From Myxococcota bacterium (lineage in GTDB: Bacteria > Myxococcota > Polyangia > GCA-2747355 > JAKLHH01), in the NCBI GenBank assembly GCA_022710245.1, contig JAKLHH010000089.1:1-12727 (forward strand): 12,727 nt of DNA, given 5' to 3'. Position 1 is the first letter of the stretch; each line of letters opens with the position of its first letter. Of this stretch, positions 1 to 6,452 are shown piece after piece. Under the pieces are notes generated by a model. That model saw only the letters and a list, made by a program, of their open reading frames with translations. It made no database searches and was not told the origin of the DNA. Position numbers and translations under genes: made by a program.

Positions 1-3000
1 GAGCACCGCGCGGAGGCCCGCCTCGATCCACCCGCGGTGCGCTGCACGCGCCGCGAGTTCAGCGCCGAGCAGGTGCGCGCCTTCTCCGAGGGGCGCGTCG
101 CCGAGTGCTTCGGCCCCGGCTTCGAGCTCGCCCGGACGCACGTGCGGACGCCGAGGATCCAGTCGGGGCAGATGCTGCTCCTCGGCCGCGTCGCAGAGCT
201 CGATCCGACGGGCGGGCCCTGGGGCGGCGGCTACCTGCGGGTGCAGAACCGGATCTCGGCCGACGACTGGTACCTGCGCGGCCACTTCAAGGACGACCCC
301 TGCATGCCCGGCACGCTGATGTGCGAGGGGTGCCTGCAGGCGATGGCCTTCTACCTGACCGCGCTCGGCTTCACCCTCGAGCGCGACGGCTGGCGCTTCG
401 AGCCAGTCCCGGGCGAGACCTACCGGCTGCGCTGCCGCGGCCAGGTGGTGCCGTCCTCGGTCGAGCTCACCTACGAGGTGTTCATCGAGGAGCTGCACGA
501 CGGCCCCGAGCCGACGCTCTACGCCGACATCCTGGGCAGCGTCGACGGGCTGAAGATCTTCCACGGCCGTCGCATGGGCCTGCGCCTGACGCCGGACTGG
601 CCGCTCAGCAGCCGCCCCGAGCTCCTCCGCGAGCTGCCGGCGGGCGACGAGCGCGCGGCCAGCGTCGACGGCTTCCGCTTCGGCTACGCCTCGCTCCTCG
701 CCTGCGCCTGGGGCCGCCCCTCCGATGCCTTCGGCGAGAGCGCCCGCATCTTCGACGGCACGCGCCACATCGCGCGGCTGCCCGGCCCGCCCTACCACTT
801 CATGTCGAGGGTGACCCGGATCGACGCCGAGCTGGGGGTGGCACGGCCAGGCGCCGAGATCGAGCTCGAGTACGACATCCCCGAGGACGCCTGGTACTTC
901 GCCGACAGCGGTCAGCCGCGCATGCCCTTCTGCGTGCTGCTCGAGGCCGTCCTCCAGCCCTGCGGCTGGCTGGCGGTCTTCGTCGGCTGCCCGGCGAGCA
1001 GCCAGGAGGACGTCCACTTCCGCAACCTCGACGGGACCGGGACCGTGGTCGGCGAGCTGCGCCCCGGCGATGGCACCCTGCGCACCCGCACGCGCCTGAC
1101 CAGCGTCTCGCGCGCCTCGGGGATGATCCTGGTCAGCTTCGACGTCGAGTGCCGCGCGGGCGAACGCCTCATCTTCTCGCTGCAGACCAGCTTCGGCTTC
1201 TTCCCGCGCGCGGCGCTCGCCGCCCAGGTCGGCCTGCCGGTCAGCGACGACGCGCGCGCGTGGCTCGAGCGCCCCTCGGACTTCCAGGTCGATCTGCGAG
1301 AGCGGCCGGCCGCCTACTTCGCCGGCGCGCCCCGGCTCGCCACCGGCAAGCTGCTGATGCTCGACCGCGTCACCGGCTACTGGCCGACGGCGGGCCGCGC
1401 GGGGCTCGGGCGGCTGCGCGCCGAGAAGCGCGTCGACGCGGGCGACTGGTTCTTCCGCGCCCACTTCTTCCAGGACCCGGTGCAGCCCGGCTCGCTCGGC
1501 ATGGAGGCGATGCTCCAGCTGTTGCAGGTCTACCTGCTGGAGCGCGGCCTCGGCGCGGGGCTCGCCGGCGCGCGCTTCGAGCCGATCGCCCTCGGGCTCC
1601 CGCTCACCTGGAAGTACCGCGGGCAGGTGCTGCCGGGCAGCCAGCGCGTGCGGGTGGAGCTGGAGATCACCGAGGTGGGCAGCGATCACGCGGTGGCCGA
1701 GGCCTGGCTCTGGGTCGACCAGCTCCTCATCTACCACGCGCGCGGCCTCGGGATGCGCGTCGTCGCCGGCGAGCCCAGCGATCGGCGTGATGAGAGCGCG
1801 CTACGAACCTCCGGAGATCCCCCTGCGGGTGAAGTGCTCGACCCGGCCCGCGAGCCGTGGCTCCTCGACCATCGGCCGAACTGGACGCTGCCCACGCTGC
1901 CGCTGATGTCGATGGTGGACCGGCTCGCCGCGGCCGCCCGCCGCCGCGCGCCGGAGCAGAAGGTGCTCGCGCTGCGCGAGGTCCAGGTCGGCGGCTGGTT
2001 GACCCTCGAGCAGCCCCGGCGCCTGCGCACCGAGGTCACGCCGCGCGAGGGCGAGGCGGAGGGCTGGCTCGACGCCCGGCTGCTCGCCTGGCGAGACGCG
2101 CCGCAGGCGGCCCTCTCGCGCTTCCTGCCGGTGGCCAGCGGCCAGGTCCTCCTCGGTCGCGAGTACCCGCCGGCCCCCGCTCCGCTCGAGCCGCTCCCCG
2201 ACGCGCAGCCCGCCCCCGATCCCTACGCCTCTGGCGCGCTCTTCCACGGGCCGTCGCTGCAGCTCCTGCGCAGCCTCAGCGTCGGCGCGCGCGGCTCCTC
2301 GGCGCTCCTCGACGCGGGCGGAGCGCCGCGCGGCCCCGGCTCTGCCTCCCGCGGCGGCTCCGGCTCCGCGTCCGCGTCCGCGTCTGCGTCTGCGTCTGCG
2401 TCCGCGTCCGCGTCCGCCACGGCCACGGTCCCCCGCGGCGAGCTGCACCAGGCCCTCCTCGACGCGGCGGTGCACGGCATCCTCCACGACGAGCTCTGGC
2501 GCTGGTGCCCCGAGCTCGCGCCCGACCAGATCGCCTACCCCTTCCGCGTCGACCGCCTCGAGCTCTTCGGTCCGCCGCCCAGCGCGGGTCTGGTGCGCTG
2601 CGAGACGCGCTTCGACGGCCTCGCCGGCGGCCCTCGCTTCCCGGCCTTCCGCGTGCAGCTGCTCGTCGACGATCGGGTCTGGGCCGACCTGCGCCTGACC
2701 GAGGTGCTGGTGCCGATGGGGCGCCACGGGTCGGACCGCGAGAGCCGCCTCGCCTTCCTCCGTGACCGCCGCCACGTGCCCGGCGTCGGGCTCTCGCGCT
2801 TCGAGGGGGCGCTGACCCGGCTCCGCGTCGCCGAGCTGCAGGCGCGTGACTGGCTGCCGGGGAGCGTGGCCGCGAGCTACGGCCTGCGCGGCAGCCCCGA
2901 GGAGCGGGCGCGCCAGGCCGCCATCAAGGACCACGTGGCCCAGCGCGCGGAGGTCCACCCCTCCTCGGTGCTGGTCGACGGGGACGGACGCGGAGCGCGC

Positions 3001-4056
3001 TGCCCGGCGCTCCCGCTCACCCGCTTTCCGGTGCGCGTCGAGGAGGACAGCGCCGAGGTGCGCGTCGAGGACGGGGGCGCGCCGGTGCTCGACCTCGGCC
3101 CCGTCCGCGAGCTCGCCCGCCGCCAGGGCGCCGCCGCCTGGCCCGGCGAGGAGCTGATCCTCGGGCTCTGCGCGCGCTTCGTCGGTGGCGTGCGGCTGGC
3201 CGAGGCGGAGGCGTTCGCCGCGCTGCGCGGCCGGGGCGCTCTCTACCTCGCCAACCACCAGGTGCAGGTGGAGTCGGTGCTCTTCCCGCTGCTGCTCTCC
3301 GGCCTCACCGGGGTGCACACGGTGACGATCGCCAGGGAGGAGCACCGGGCCGGCTGGGTCGGCGCGCTCGATCGCTTCGCGCGCTCCTACCCGGGCGTCA
3401 GCTATCCGCCCGCCATCATCTACTTCGACCAGCGCGACCGCGCCTCGATGCTGCGCATCCTCGAGGAGCTCCGCCGCGCGCTGGGAGAGGGCGCCTGCTC
3501 GCTCCTGGTCCACGTCGAGGGGGCGCTGGCCCTCGCGGCGGGTGAGCCGGTGCAGCGGATGAGCTCGGTCTTCGTGGATCTGGCGCAGTCGCTGGCGCTC
3601 CCCGTGGTCCCCGTGCGCTTCGCCGGCGGGCTGCCCAGCGCGGCGCTGCCCGCCGCGATCGACTTCCCCGTCGGCTACGGGCGGCAGGACTACCGGATCG
3701 GCCGGCCCATCCCGCCCGCGGAGCTCGCGGCGCTCCCCTACGCCGAGCGGCGGCGGCGGATCCTCGACGCGATCAACGAGCTCACGCCGCGCGCGGAGGC
3801 GCCGCACCCCCCGGACCTGGCCTTCGCGGCCGGGGTCCAGGCCTGGCGCGACCGGCTCGGGGTCGACGAGGTGCGCGCGGTGCTGCTCGCCGCCCTCGAG
3901 GGGCTGGGGGAGCCGACGCCCGAGTGCCTGCGGCTGCTCGAGCTGGCGCGCTCGGCGGGGGCCGGTGGAGTGCGTGCGGCGGGCGAGGACGACACGCGGT
4001 TTCGCTGGCTCGCCTCGTTCGCCGACTTCCTGCGTGGAGCTCGCGCACCAGGCTGA
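1..4056 (+). CDS. pfa3: PUFA synthase subunit Pfa3-like, C-terminal part (dehydratases + AGPAT), 5' end outside window
   Basis: The frame is open from base 1, so about 1350 C-terminal residues of a larger protein are visible. Domains in order: a FabA/FabZ-like hotdog (about nt 130-600, His codon 283, Glu codon 325, 14 residues apart as in FabZ); a hotdog half without the His, containing MPFCVLLEAVLQPCGWLA (about 640-1240); its partner half with AHFFQDPVQPG (His codon 1462, Glu codon 1504); a PKS-type double-hotdog dehydratase (about 1840-2760) with LLDHRP and LLDAAVHG, broken by a Ser-Ala repeat; a linker; and a PlsC-like acyltransferase (about 3160-3770) with ANHQVQVES and HVEG. PfaC-type dehydratases make the cis double bonds in iterative PUFA synthesis. 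A C-terminal AGPAT domain is the mark of myxobacterial Pfa3 and is thought to move the finished acyl chain to a glycerolipid. Upstream KS/CLF/AT domains and pfa1/pfa2 would lie left of the window; this is inferred. Stop TGA at 4054-4056. Confidence 0.87.
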   Translation, partial: EHRAEARLDPPAVRCTRREFSAEQVRAFSEGRVAECFGPGFELARTHVRTPRIQSGQMLLLGRVAELDPTGGPWGGGYLRVQNRISADDWYLRGHFKDDPCMPGTLMCEGCLQAMAFYLTALGFTLERDGWRFEPVPGETYRLRCRGQVVPSSVELTYEVFIEELHDGPEPTLYADILGSVDGLKIFHGRRMGLRLTPDWPLSSRPELLRELPAGDERAASVDGFRFGYASLLACAWGRPSDAFGESARIFDGTRHIARLPGPPYHFMSRVTRIDAELGVARPGAEIELEYDIPEDAWYFADSGQPRMPFCVLLEAVLQPCGWLAVFVGCPASSQEDVHFRNLDGTGTVVGELRPGDGTLRTRTRLTSVSRASGMILVSFDVECRAGERLIFSLQTSFGFFPRAALAAQVGLPVSDDARAWLERPSDFQVDLRERPAAYFAGAPRLATGKLLMLDRVTGYWPTAGRAGLGRLRAEKRVDAGDWFFRAHFFQDPVQPGSLGMEAMLQLLQVYLLERGLGAGLAGARFEPIALGLPLTWKYRGQVLPGSQRVRVELEITEVGSDHAVAEAWLWVDQLLIYHARGLGMRVVAGEPSDRRDESALRTSGDPPAGEVLDPAREPWLLDHRPNWTLPTLPLMSMVDRLAAAARRRAPEQKVLALREVQVGGWLTLEQPRRLRTEVTPREGEAEGWLDARLLAWRDAPQAALSRFLPVASGQVLLGREYPPAPAPLEPLPDAQPAPDPYASGALFHGPSLQLLRSLSVGARGSSALLDAGGAPRGPGSASRGGSGSASASASASASASASASATATVPRGELHQALLDAAVHGILHDELWRWCPELAPDQIAYPFRVDRLELFGPPPSAGLVRCETRFDGLAGGPRFPAFRVQLLVDDRVWADLRLTEVLVPMGRHGSDRESRLAFLRDRRHVPGVGLSRFEGALTRLRVAELQARDWLPGSVAASYGLRGSPEERARQAAIKDHVAQRAEVHPSSVLVDGDGRGARCPALPLTRFPVRVEEDSAEVRVEDGGAPVLDLGPVRELARRQGAAAWPGEELILGLCARFVGGVRLAEAEAFAALRGRGALYLANHQVQVESVLFPLLLSGLTGVHTVTIAREEHRAGWVGALDRFARSYPGVSYPPAIIYFDQRDRASMLRILEELRRALGEGACSLLVHVEGALALAAGEPVQRMSSVFVDLAQSLALPVVPVRFAGGLPSAALPAAIDFPVGYGRQDYRIGRPIPPAELAALPYAERRRRILDAINELTPRAEAPHPPDLAFAAGVQAWRDRLGVDEVRAVLLAALEGLGEPTPECLRLLELARSAGAGGVRAAGEDDTRFRWLASFADFLRGARAPG
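2365..2418 (+). repeat. In-frame hexanucleotide repeat, nine TCYGCG-type units, encoding (Ser-Ala)9
   Basis: Nine consecutive 6-bp units, TCCGCG three times, TCTGCG three times, TCCGCG twice and a final TCCGCC, encode nine Ser-Ala pairs. The repeat lies in the PKS-type dehydratase of the PUFA synthase, in the loop just before the helix with the presumed catalytic Asp (LLDAAVHG). It is flanked by Gly/Ser-rich and Thr-Ala residues, so the whole low-complexity insert is about 35 residues. Because the unit is 6 bp, changes in copy number keep the reading frame. It is most likely a flexible linker. Confidence 0.95.
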
Positions 4057-4132
4057 CCGGCCGCCCTCGGTCGGCGCCAACCTGCTCTCAGCGGGCCAGG
4101 CCACCTCGGTCGACAGCTCGGCTCGATCGACC

Positions 4133-4161
4133 TTGAACCCACCGGTTGACGCGCCTATCGT
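4133..4161 (+). promoter_or_regulatory. Candidate sigma70-type promoter for the DUF4328 gene
   Basis: TTGAAC (4133-4138) and TATCGT (4156-4161) are separated by 17 nt, the optimal spacing for a housekeeping promoter, and match four of six consensus bases each. The predicted start near 4168 would give a leader of about 60 nt, containing the Shine-Dalgarno. It suggests the gene is transcribed independently of the PUFA genes. Unlike the promoters further right, this one would make a normal leadered mRNA. Confidence 0.4.
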
Positions 4162-4210
4162 CAGCGCTGGCGAACACCGGGCGCCCCATCTGGCACTGCG
4201 CGGACTGCGC

Positions 4211-4221
4211 GAGGAGGGAGA
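4211..4221 (+). promoter_or_regulatory. Strong Shine-Dalgarno for the DUF4328 gene
   Basis: GAGGAGGGAGA lies 7 nt before ATG 4229. The reading frame is open much further upstream, into the end of the PUFA gene, and this site is what fixes the start at 4229. Confidence 0.75.
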
Positions 4222-4228
4222 GCGACAG

Positions 4229-5095
4229 ATGACGAACCCTGGCCCCAACCCATATCGTCCTCCGGTCCCTGCCAGCGACGAGCCGCACCCTGAGCCCACC
4301 GCCGCTCAGACGCCGCCCGGGTTCGTCCCCGGCGGTTGGCTCTCGAAAGGGGCGATCCTCCTCTTCTGGAGCTGCGCCGCGCTGGCGGGCTGCACGGTCA
4401 CCGCAGTGGTGCTGGTCCTGATCGCGAGCGGGTCCGCGGCCGTCAGCTCCTGGATGCCAGCGGTCGTCGGTGCCCTCGGGTACTGCGCGCGGGCGCTCCC
4501 GACGGTGCAGATCGTCGCCGGGCTGGCTTTCCTCCTCTGGTTCCACCGCGTCTACAGCAACGTGCTGGCGTTCGGGGTGGTGGGTCTCAAGTACTCCCCG
4601 GCGTGGGCCATCGGTGGCTTCTTCATCCCGCTCGTCCAGCTCGTGCTGCCCTATCGCGTGGGTCGCGAGATCTGGGTCGCGAGCGGGCCTGGGGTCCTGA
4701 AGGTCGTCGGTCCGCGCGCTGCCGCCGCCTCTTCCGGACCGGTCGGGCTATGGTGGGGGCTCTGCCTGGCGACGATAGTGACCAGCCCCTTCGCGCGCTT
4801 CGCGGGCGAGGGCACCGCGGCGCTGCTCACGGTCGGGGTGCAGCAGCTCCTGTACTTCTCCGCGGCGCTCGCCACCGTGCACCTGATCCGGCGGCTCAAC
4901 CTGCGCCAGGCCGAGCGCGCGCTCGCCGGCGCGCCTGCGGCGGGGCAGCTGGATGCCGCTGCTCCCGTCGAAGAGATCCACCGCTGCCCGAGCTGCAGCG
5001 TCGTCTACGACCCCGCCGACTATCGAGACGACCTGCCGCACATCTTCTGCTCGAGCTGCAAGGCCGAGCTCCCGCGGGCGCCGTCGACGCGCTGA
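4229..5095 (+). CDS. DUF4328 membrane protein with C-terminal zinc ribbon
   Basis: The 288-residue protein begins with a Pro-rich cytoplasmic-type N-terminus (residues 1-35), as is usual for actinobacterial and myxobacterial DUF4328 proteins. Hydrophobic segments follow at about 42-66, 92-105, 126-141, 173-190 and 197-220. The DUF4328 core is visible as LLWFHRVYSNVLAFGVVGL, then YSPAWAIGGFFIPLVQLVLP and YRVGREIW. The C-terminus has two CxxC pairs (Cys253/256 and Cys274/277), a zinc-ribbon pattern. Family function is unknown. It would sit in the inner membrane, and the ribbon suggests a small folded domain on one face, not a proven ligand. The start was chosen from the strong Shine-Dalgarno before 4229. 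The gene stands alone: the neighbour to the right is on the opposite strand and converges on it. Confidence 0.88.
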   Translation: MTNPGPNPYRPPVPASDEPHPEPTAAQTPPGFVPGGWLSKGAILLFWSCAALAGCTVTAVVLVLIASGSAAVSSWMPAVVGALGYCARALPTVQIVAGLAFLLWFHRVYSNVLAFGVVGLKYSPAWAIGGFFIPLVQLVLPYRVGREIWVASGPGVLKVVGPRAAAASSGPVGLWWGLCLATIVTSPFARFAGEGTAALLTVGVQQLLYFSAALATVHLIRRLNLRQAERALAGAPAAGQLDAAAPVEEIHRCPSCSVVYDPADYRDDLPHIFCSSCKAELPRAPSTR

Positions 5096-5097
5096 GG

Positions 5098-5139
5098 GGC
5101 GCTGCGCGCCACGGTCACCGCCGGGCGTCGCGCGCGGTG
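5098..5139. terminator. Possible bidirectional hairpin region between convergent genes
   Basis: Only 52 nt separate the converging stop codons. Two GC-rich inverted repeats fit here: GGCGC/GCGCC (5098-5102 and 5106-5110, 3-nt loop) and CACCGC/GCGGTG (5116-5121 and 5134-5139, 12-nt loop). No T-tract follows on either strand, so intrinsic termination is only a possibility. Confidence 0.3.
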
Positions 5140-5147
5140 CCGCCCGT

Positions 5148-6350
5148 CTAGCCCACGGTCCGCCGGCAGAGCGCCTCGAGCTCCGCGAGGTAGGCGCCTC
5201 GCCCCAGCTGCAGCACGTGCCCGCCCGGGATCCAGCAGAGGCGCGGCTCGCCCCAGTGCTGGTGGAGGACCTCGGTGTGGATCGGCGGGATGATGCGGTC
5301 CGCGCGCGCGCCGACGAGCAGCACCCGCTCGCGCGGCAGCAGCAGGCGGTGCGCGAGCGGCGCGTGCACCGCCATCGCGCGGCAGAAGTGCTCGAAGCTG
5401 ATCCCGGCCTCCTCGGCCTGGCGTCGCTCGGCGGTCCCCTCGCCGTTGGACCACATCAGCGCAGGCAGGTCGACGACCGGCATCAGGCAGGCGCAGAAGG
5501 CCGTCTCCGGCGCCACCGAGGCGAGCACCGCCGCGAGGTAGCCGCCGAGGCTGAGGCCGACGACGCCGCAGGGTGCCGAGGTGCGCGCGCGGTGCCAGGC
5601 CATCAGCGCCCGGCACTCCCAGACCGCCTGCATCACGCCGAGGTTGCTGCGGGTCATGTTCGTCGTCGGGAAGACCTCGCCAGCGAAGCGCACGCCGGGC
5701 GGCCGTCGCTGCGCGTGGTAGGGGAGCACGTAGAGGTAGACGTCGAGGCCGAGCGCGTAGAGGCGGCGCGCCCGGCAGACCAGCGCCTCCAGGCGGGGGA
5801 AGCCCATGCCCCAGCCGTGCAGCCAGAGCAGCGCGGGGCGCGGCTCGGCGTGCCGGTAGCAGCGAGCGTGCGCCACCGCGTTCTCCGGGTAGCGCGCGCA
5901 GAGCTCGCGCGCGGCCGGGCCGTCGGAGTAGTCGCTGTCCAGCTCCAGCTCCTCGAGCGCCCCGCCGCCGGGCAGCCGCCCCAGCCCGCGCACCCTCACC
6001 GCCGGCACCGCGGGCGCCGCGAAGCAGCGCTCGCGCTGCGGCGCGGCCCCGCCCGGCCCGAGCCAGCCGCCCTCGAGGGCCTCGTAGCCGGCCGCCTGCA
6101 GCTCGCCGCGGTGGATGCGCGAGAAGGCGTGGCGCAGGGCGCGGAACGCCACGCCGTCGACCAGCCCGCCGAGCGCGGACGCCTCGTCACCCGCGGCGGG
6201 CATCGGTCCCACGTCGAGCCGGCGCGCGGCGGCGAGGTGCGCGAGCGCGGACGCGTCGGGCGCGGCGACGCGCGGCGCGCGGTAGAGCTCCGCGGCCTGC
6301 TGCAGCGCGAGGGGCGCGTCCACTGGAGTGGGTAGGGCCAGGTCAGTCAT
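5148..6350 (-). CDS. Alpha/beta hydrolase, possibly ABHD18-like
   Basis: The 400-residue protein has a full alpha/beta hydrolase core in its C-terminal 230 residues: the oxyanion strand LLWLHGWGMG (about 174-183), the nucleophile elbow GLSLGGY (Ser267), a probable acid in GARADRIIPP (Asp351) and the catalytic His in GGHVLQL (His378). The stretch LPYHAQRRPPG followed by a long helix before the nucleophile recalls ABHD18-type hydrolases, though I cannot confirm the family. The first 160 residues are helical-looking and resemble no domain I know. No signal peptide is visible, so it is probably cytoplasmic. The substrate is unknown; an acyl ester or lipid is plausible from the neighbours. The gene is divergent from the DUF4105 gene, 102 nt away. 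There is no Shine-Dalgarno before the ATG, but an extended -10 box lies 9 nt upstream. Confidence 0.87.
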   Translation of the reverse strand: MTDLALPTPVDAPLALQQAAELYRAPRVAAPDASALAHLAAARRLDVGPMPAAGDEASALGGLVDGVAFRALRHAFSRIHRGELQAAGYEALEGGWLGPGGAAPQRERCFAAPAVPAVRVRGLGRLPGGGALEELELDSDYSDGPAARELCARYPENAVAHARCYRHAEPRPALLWLHGWGMGFPRLEALVCRARRLYALGLDVYLYVLPYHAQRRPPGVRFAGEVFPTTNMTRSNLGVMQAVWECRALMAWHRARTSAPCGVVGLSLGGYLAAVLASVAPETAFCACLMPVVDLPALMWSNGEGTAERRQAEEAGISFEHFCRAMAVHAPLAHRLLLPRERVLLVGARADRIIPPIHTEVLHQHWGEPRLCWIPGGHVLQLGRGAYLAELEALCRRTVG

Positions 6351-6359
6351 GCGCGCCCG

Positions 6360-6368
6360 CTTATAGCA
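6360..6368 (-). promoter_or_regulatory. Extended -10 box of the alpha/beta hydrolase gene
   Basis: Read on the minus strand this is TGCTATAAG, a match to the extended -10 pattern TGnTATAAT. Nine nt separate it from ATG 6350, so a transcript would carry a leader of about 3 nt or none. Confidence 0.5.
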
Positions 6369-6376
6369 CCGCGCCC

Positions 6377-6422
6377 CCCTGCGCGCGAAGCGCGTTCGGC
6401 CCTGCGCGCGAAGAGCGTTCCG
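6377..6422. repeat. Two-copy 23-bp tandem repeat between divergent genes
   Basis: Two adjacent copies (6377-6399 and 6400-6422) share the core CCTGCGCGCGAAG and then GCGTTC. They match at 21 of 23 positions. The first copy can also fold as CGCGC-GAA-GCGCG (6382-6394), which the second cannot. The pair fills the space between the -10 boxes of the hydrolase and DUF4105 genes, so a paired protein-binding site is possible. Confidence 0.8.
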
Positions 6423-6437
6423 CGAGGGCGCCGGATC

Positions 6438-6446
6438 GGCTATGGT
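6438..6446 (+). promoter_or_regulatory. -10 box of the DUF4105/Lnb-like gene
   Basis: GGCTATGGT contains the hexamer TATGGT (6441-6446), six nt before ATG 6453, so the expected first transcribed base is the A of the start codon. The -35 position (6418-6423, TTCCGC) is poor. No Shine-Dalgarno is present. Confidence 0.45.
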
Positions 6447-6452
6447 GCCGCG

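Larger units (their letters stand above)
4057..4228. other. Intergenic region after the PUFA synthase gene
   Basis: This 172-nt stretch holds no gene. At its left end GACCG (4055-4059) can pair with CGGTC (4068-4072) across an 8-nt loop, and an alternative GCCG/CGGC pairing overlaps it. There is no T-run, so a terminator is only possible. The right part holds a promoter candidate and the ribosome binding site of the DUF4328 gene. Confidence 0.6.

Noticed and set aside
4055..4075. Terminator after the PUFA synthase gene
   Set aside because: Stems are only 4-5 bp, compete with each other and lack a T-run; noted in the intergenic entry but not called.
3965..4228. Longer N-terminus for the DUF4328 protein
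   Set aside because: It would overlap the end of the PUFA synthase gene by about 90 nt, adds no family sequence, and lacks a ribosome binding site, whereas ATG 4229 has a strong one.
1801..4299. Very long minus-strand open frame opposite the PUFA synthase gene
   Set aside because: Its translation is Arg/Gly/Ala/Glu-rich without domains, while the plus strand encodes coherent hotdog and acyltransferase domains. It is a product of high GC content.
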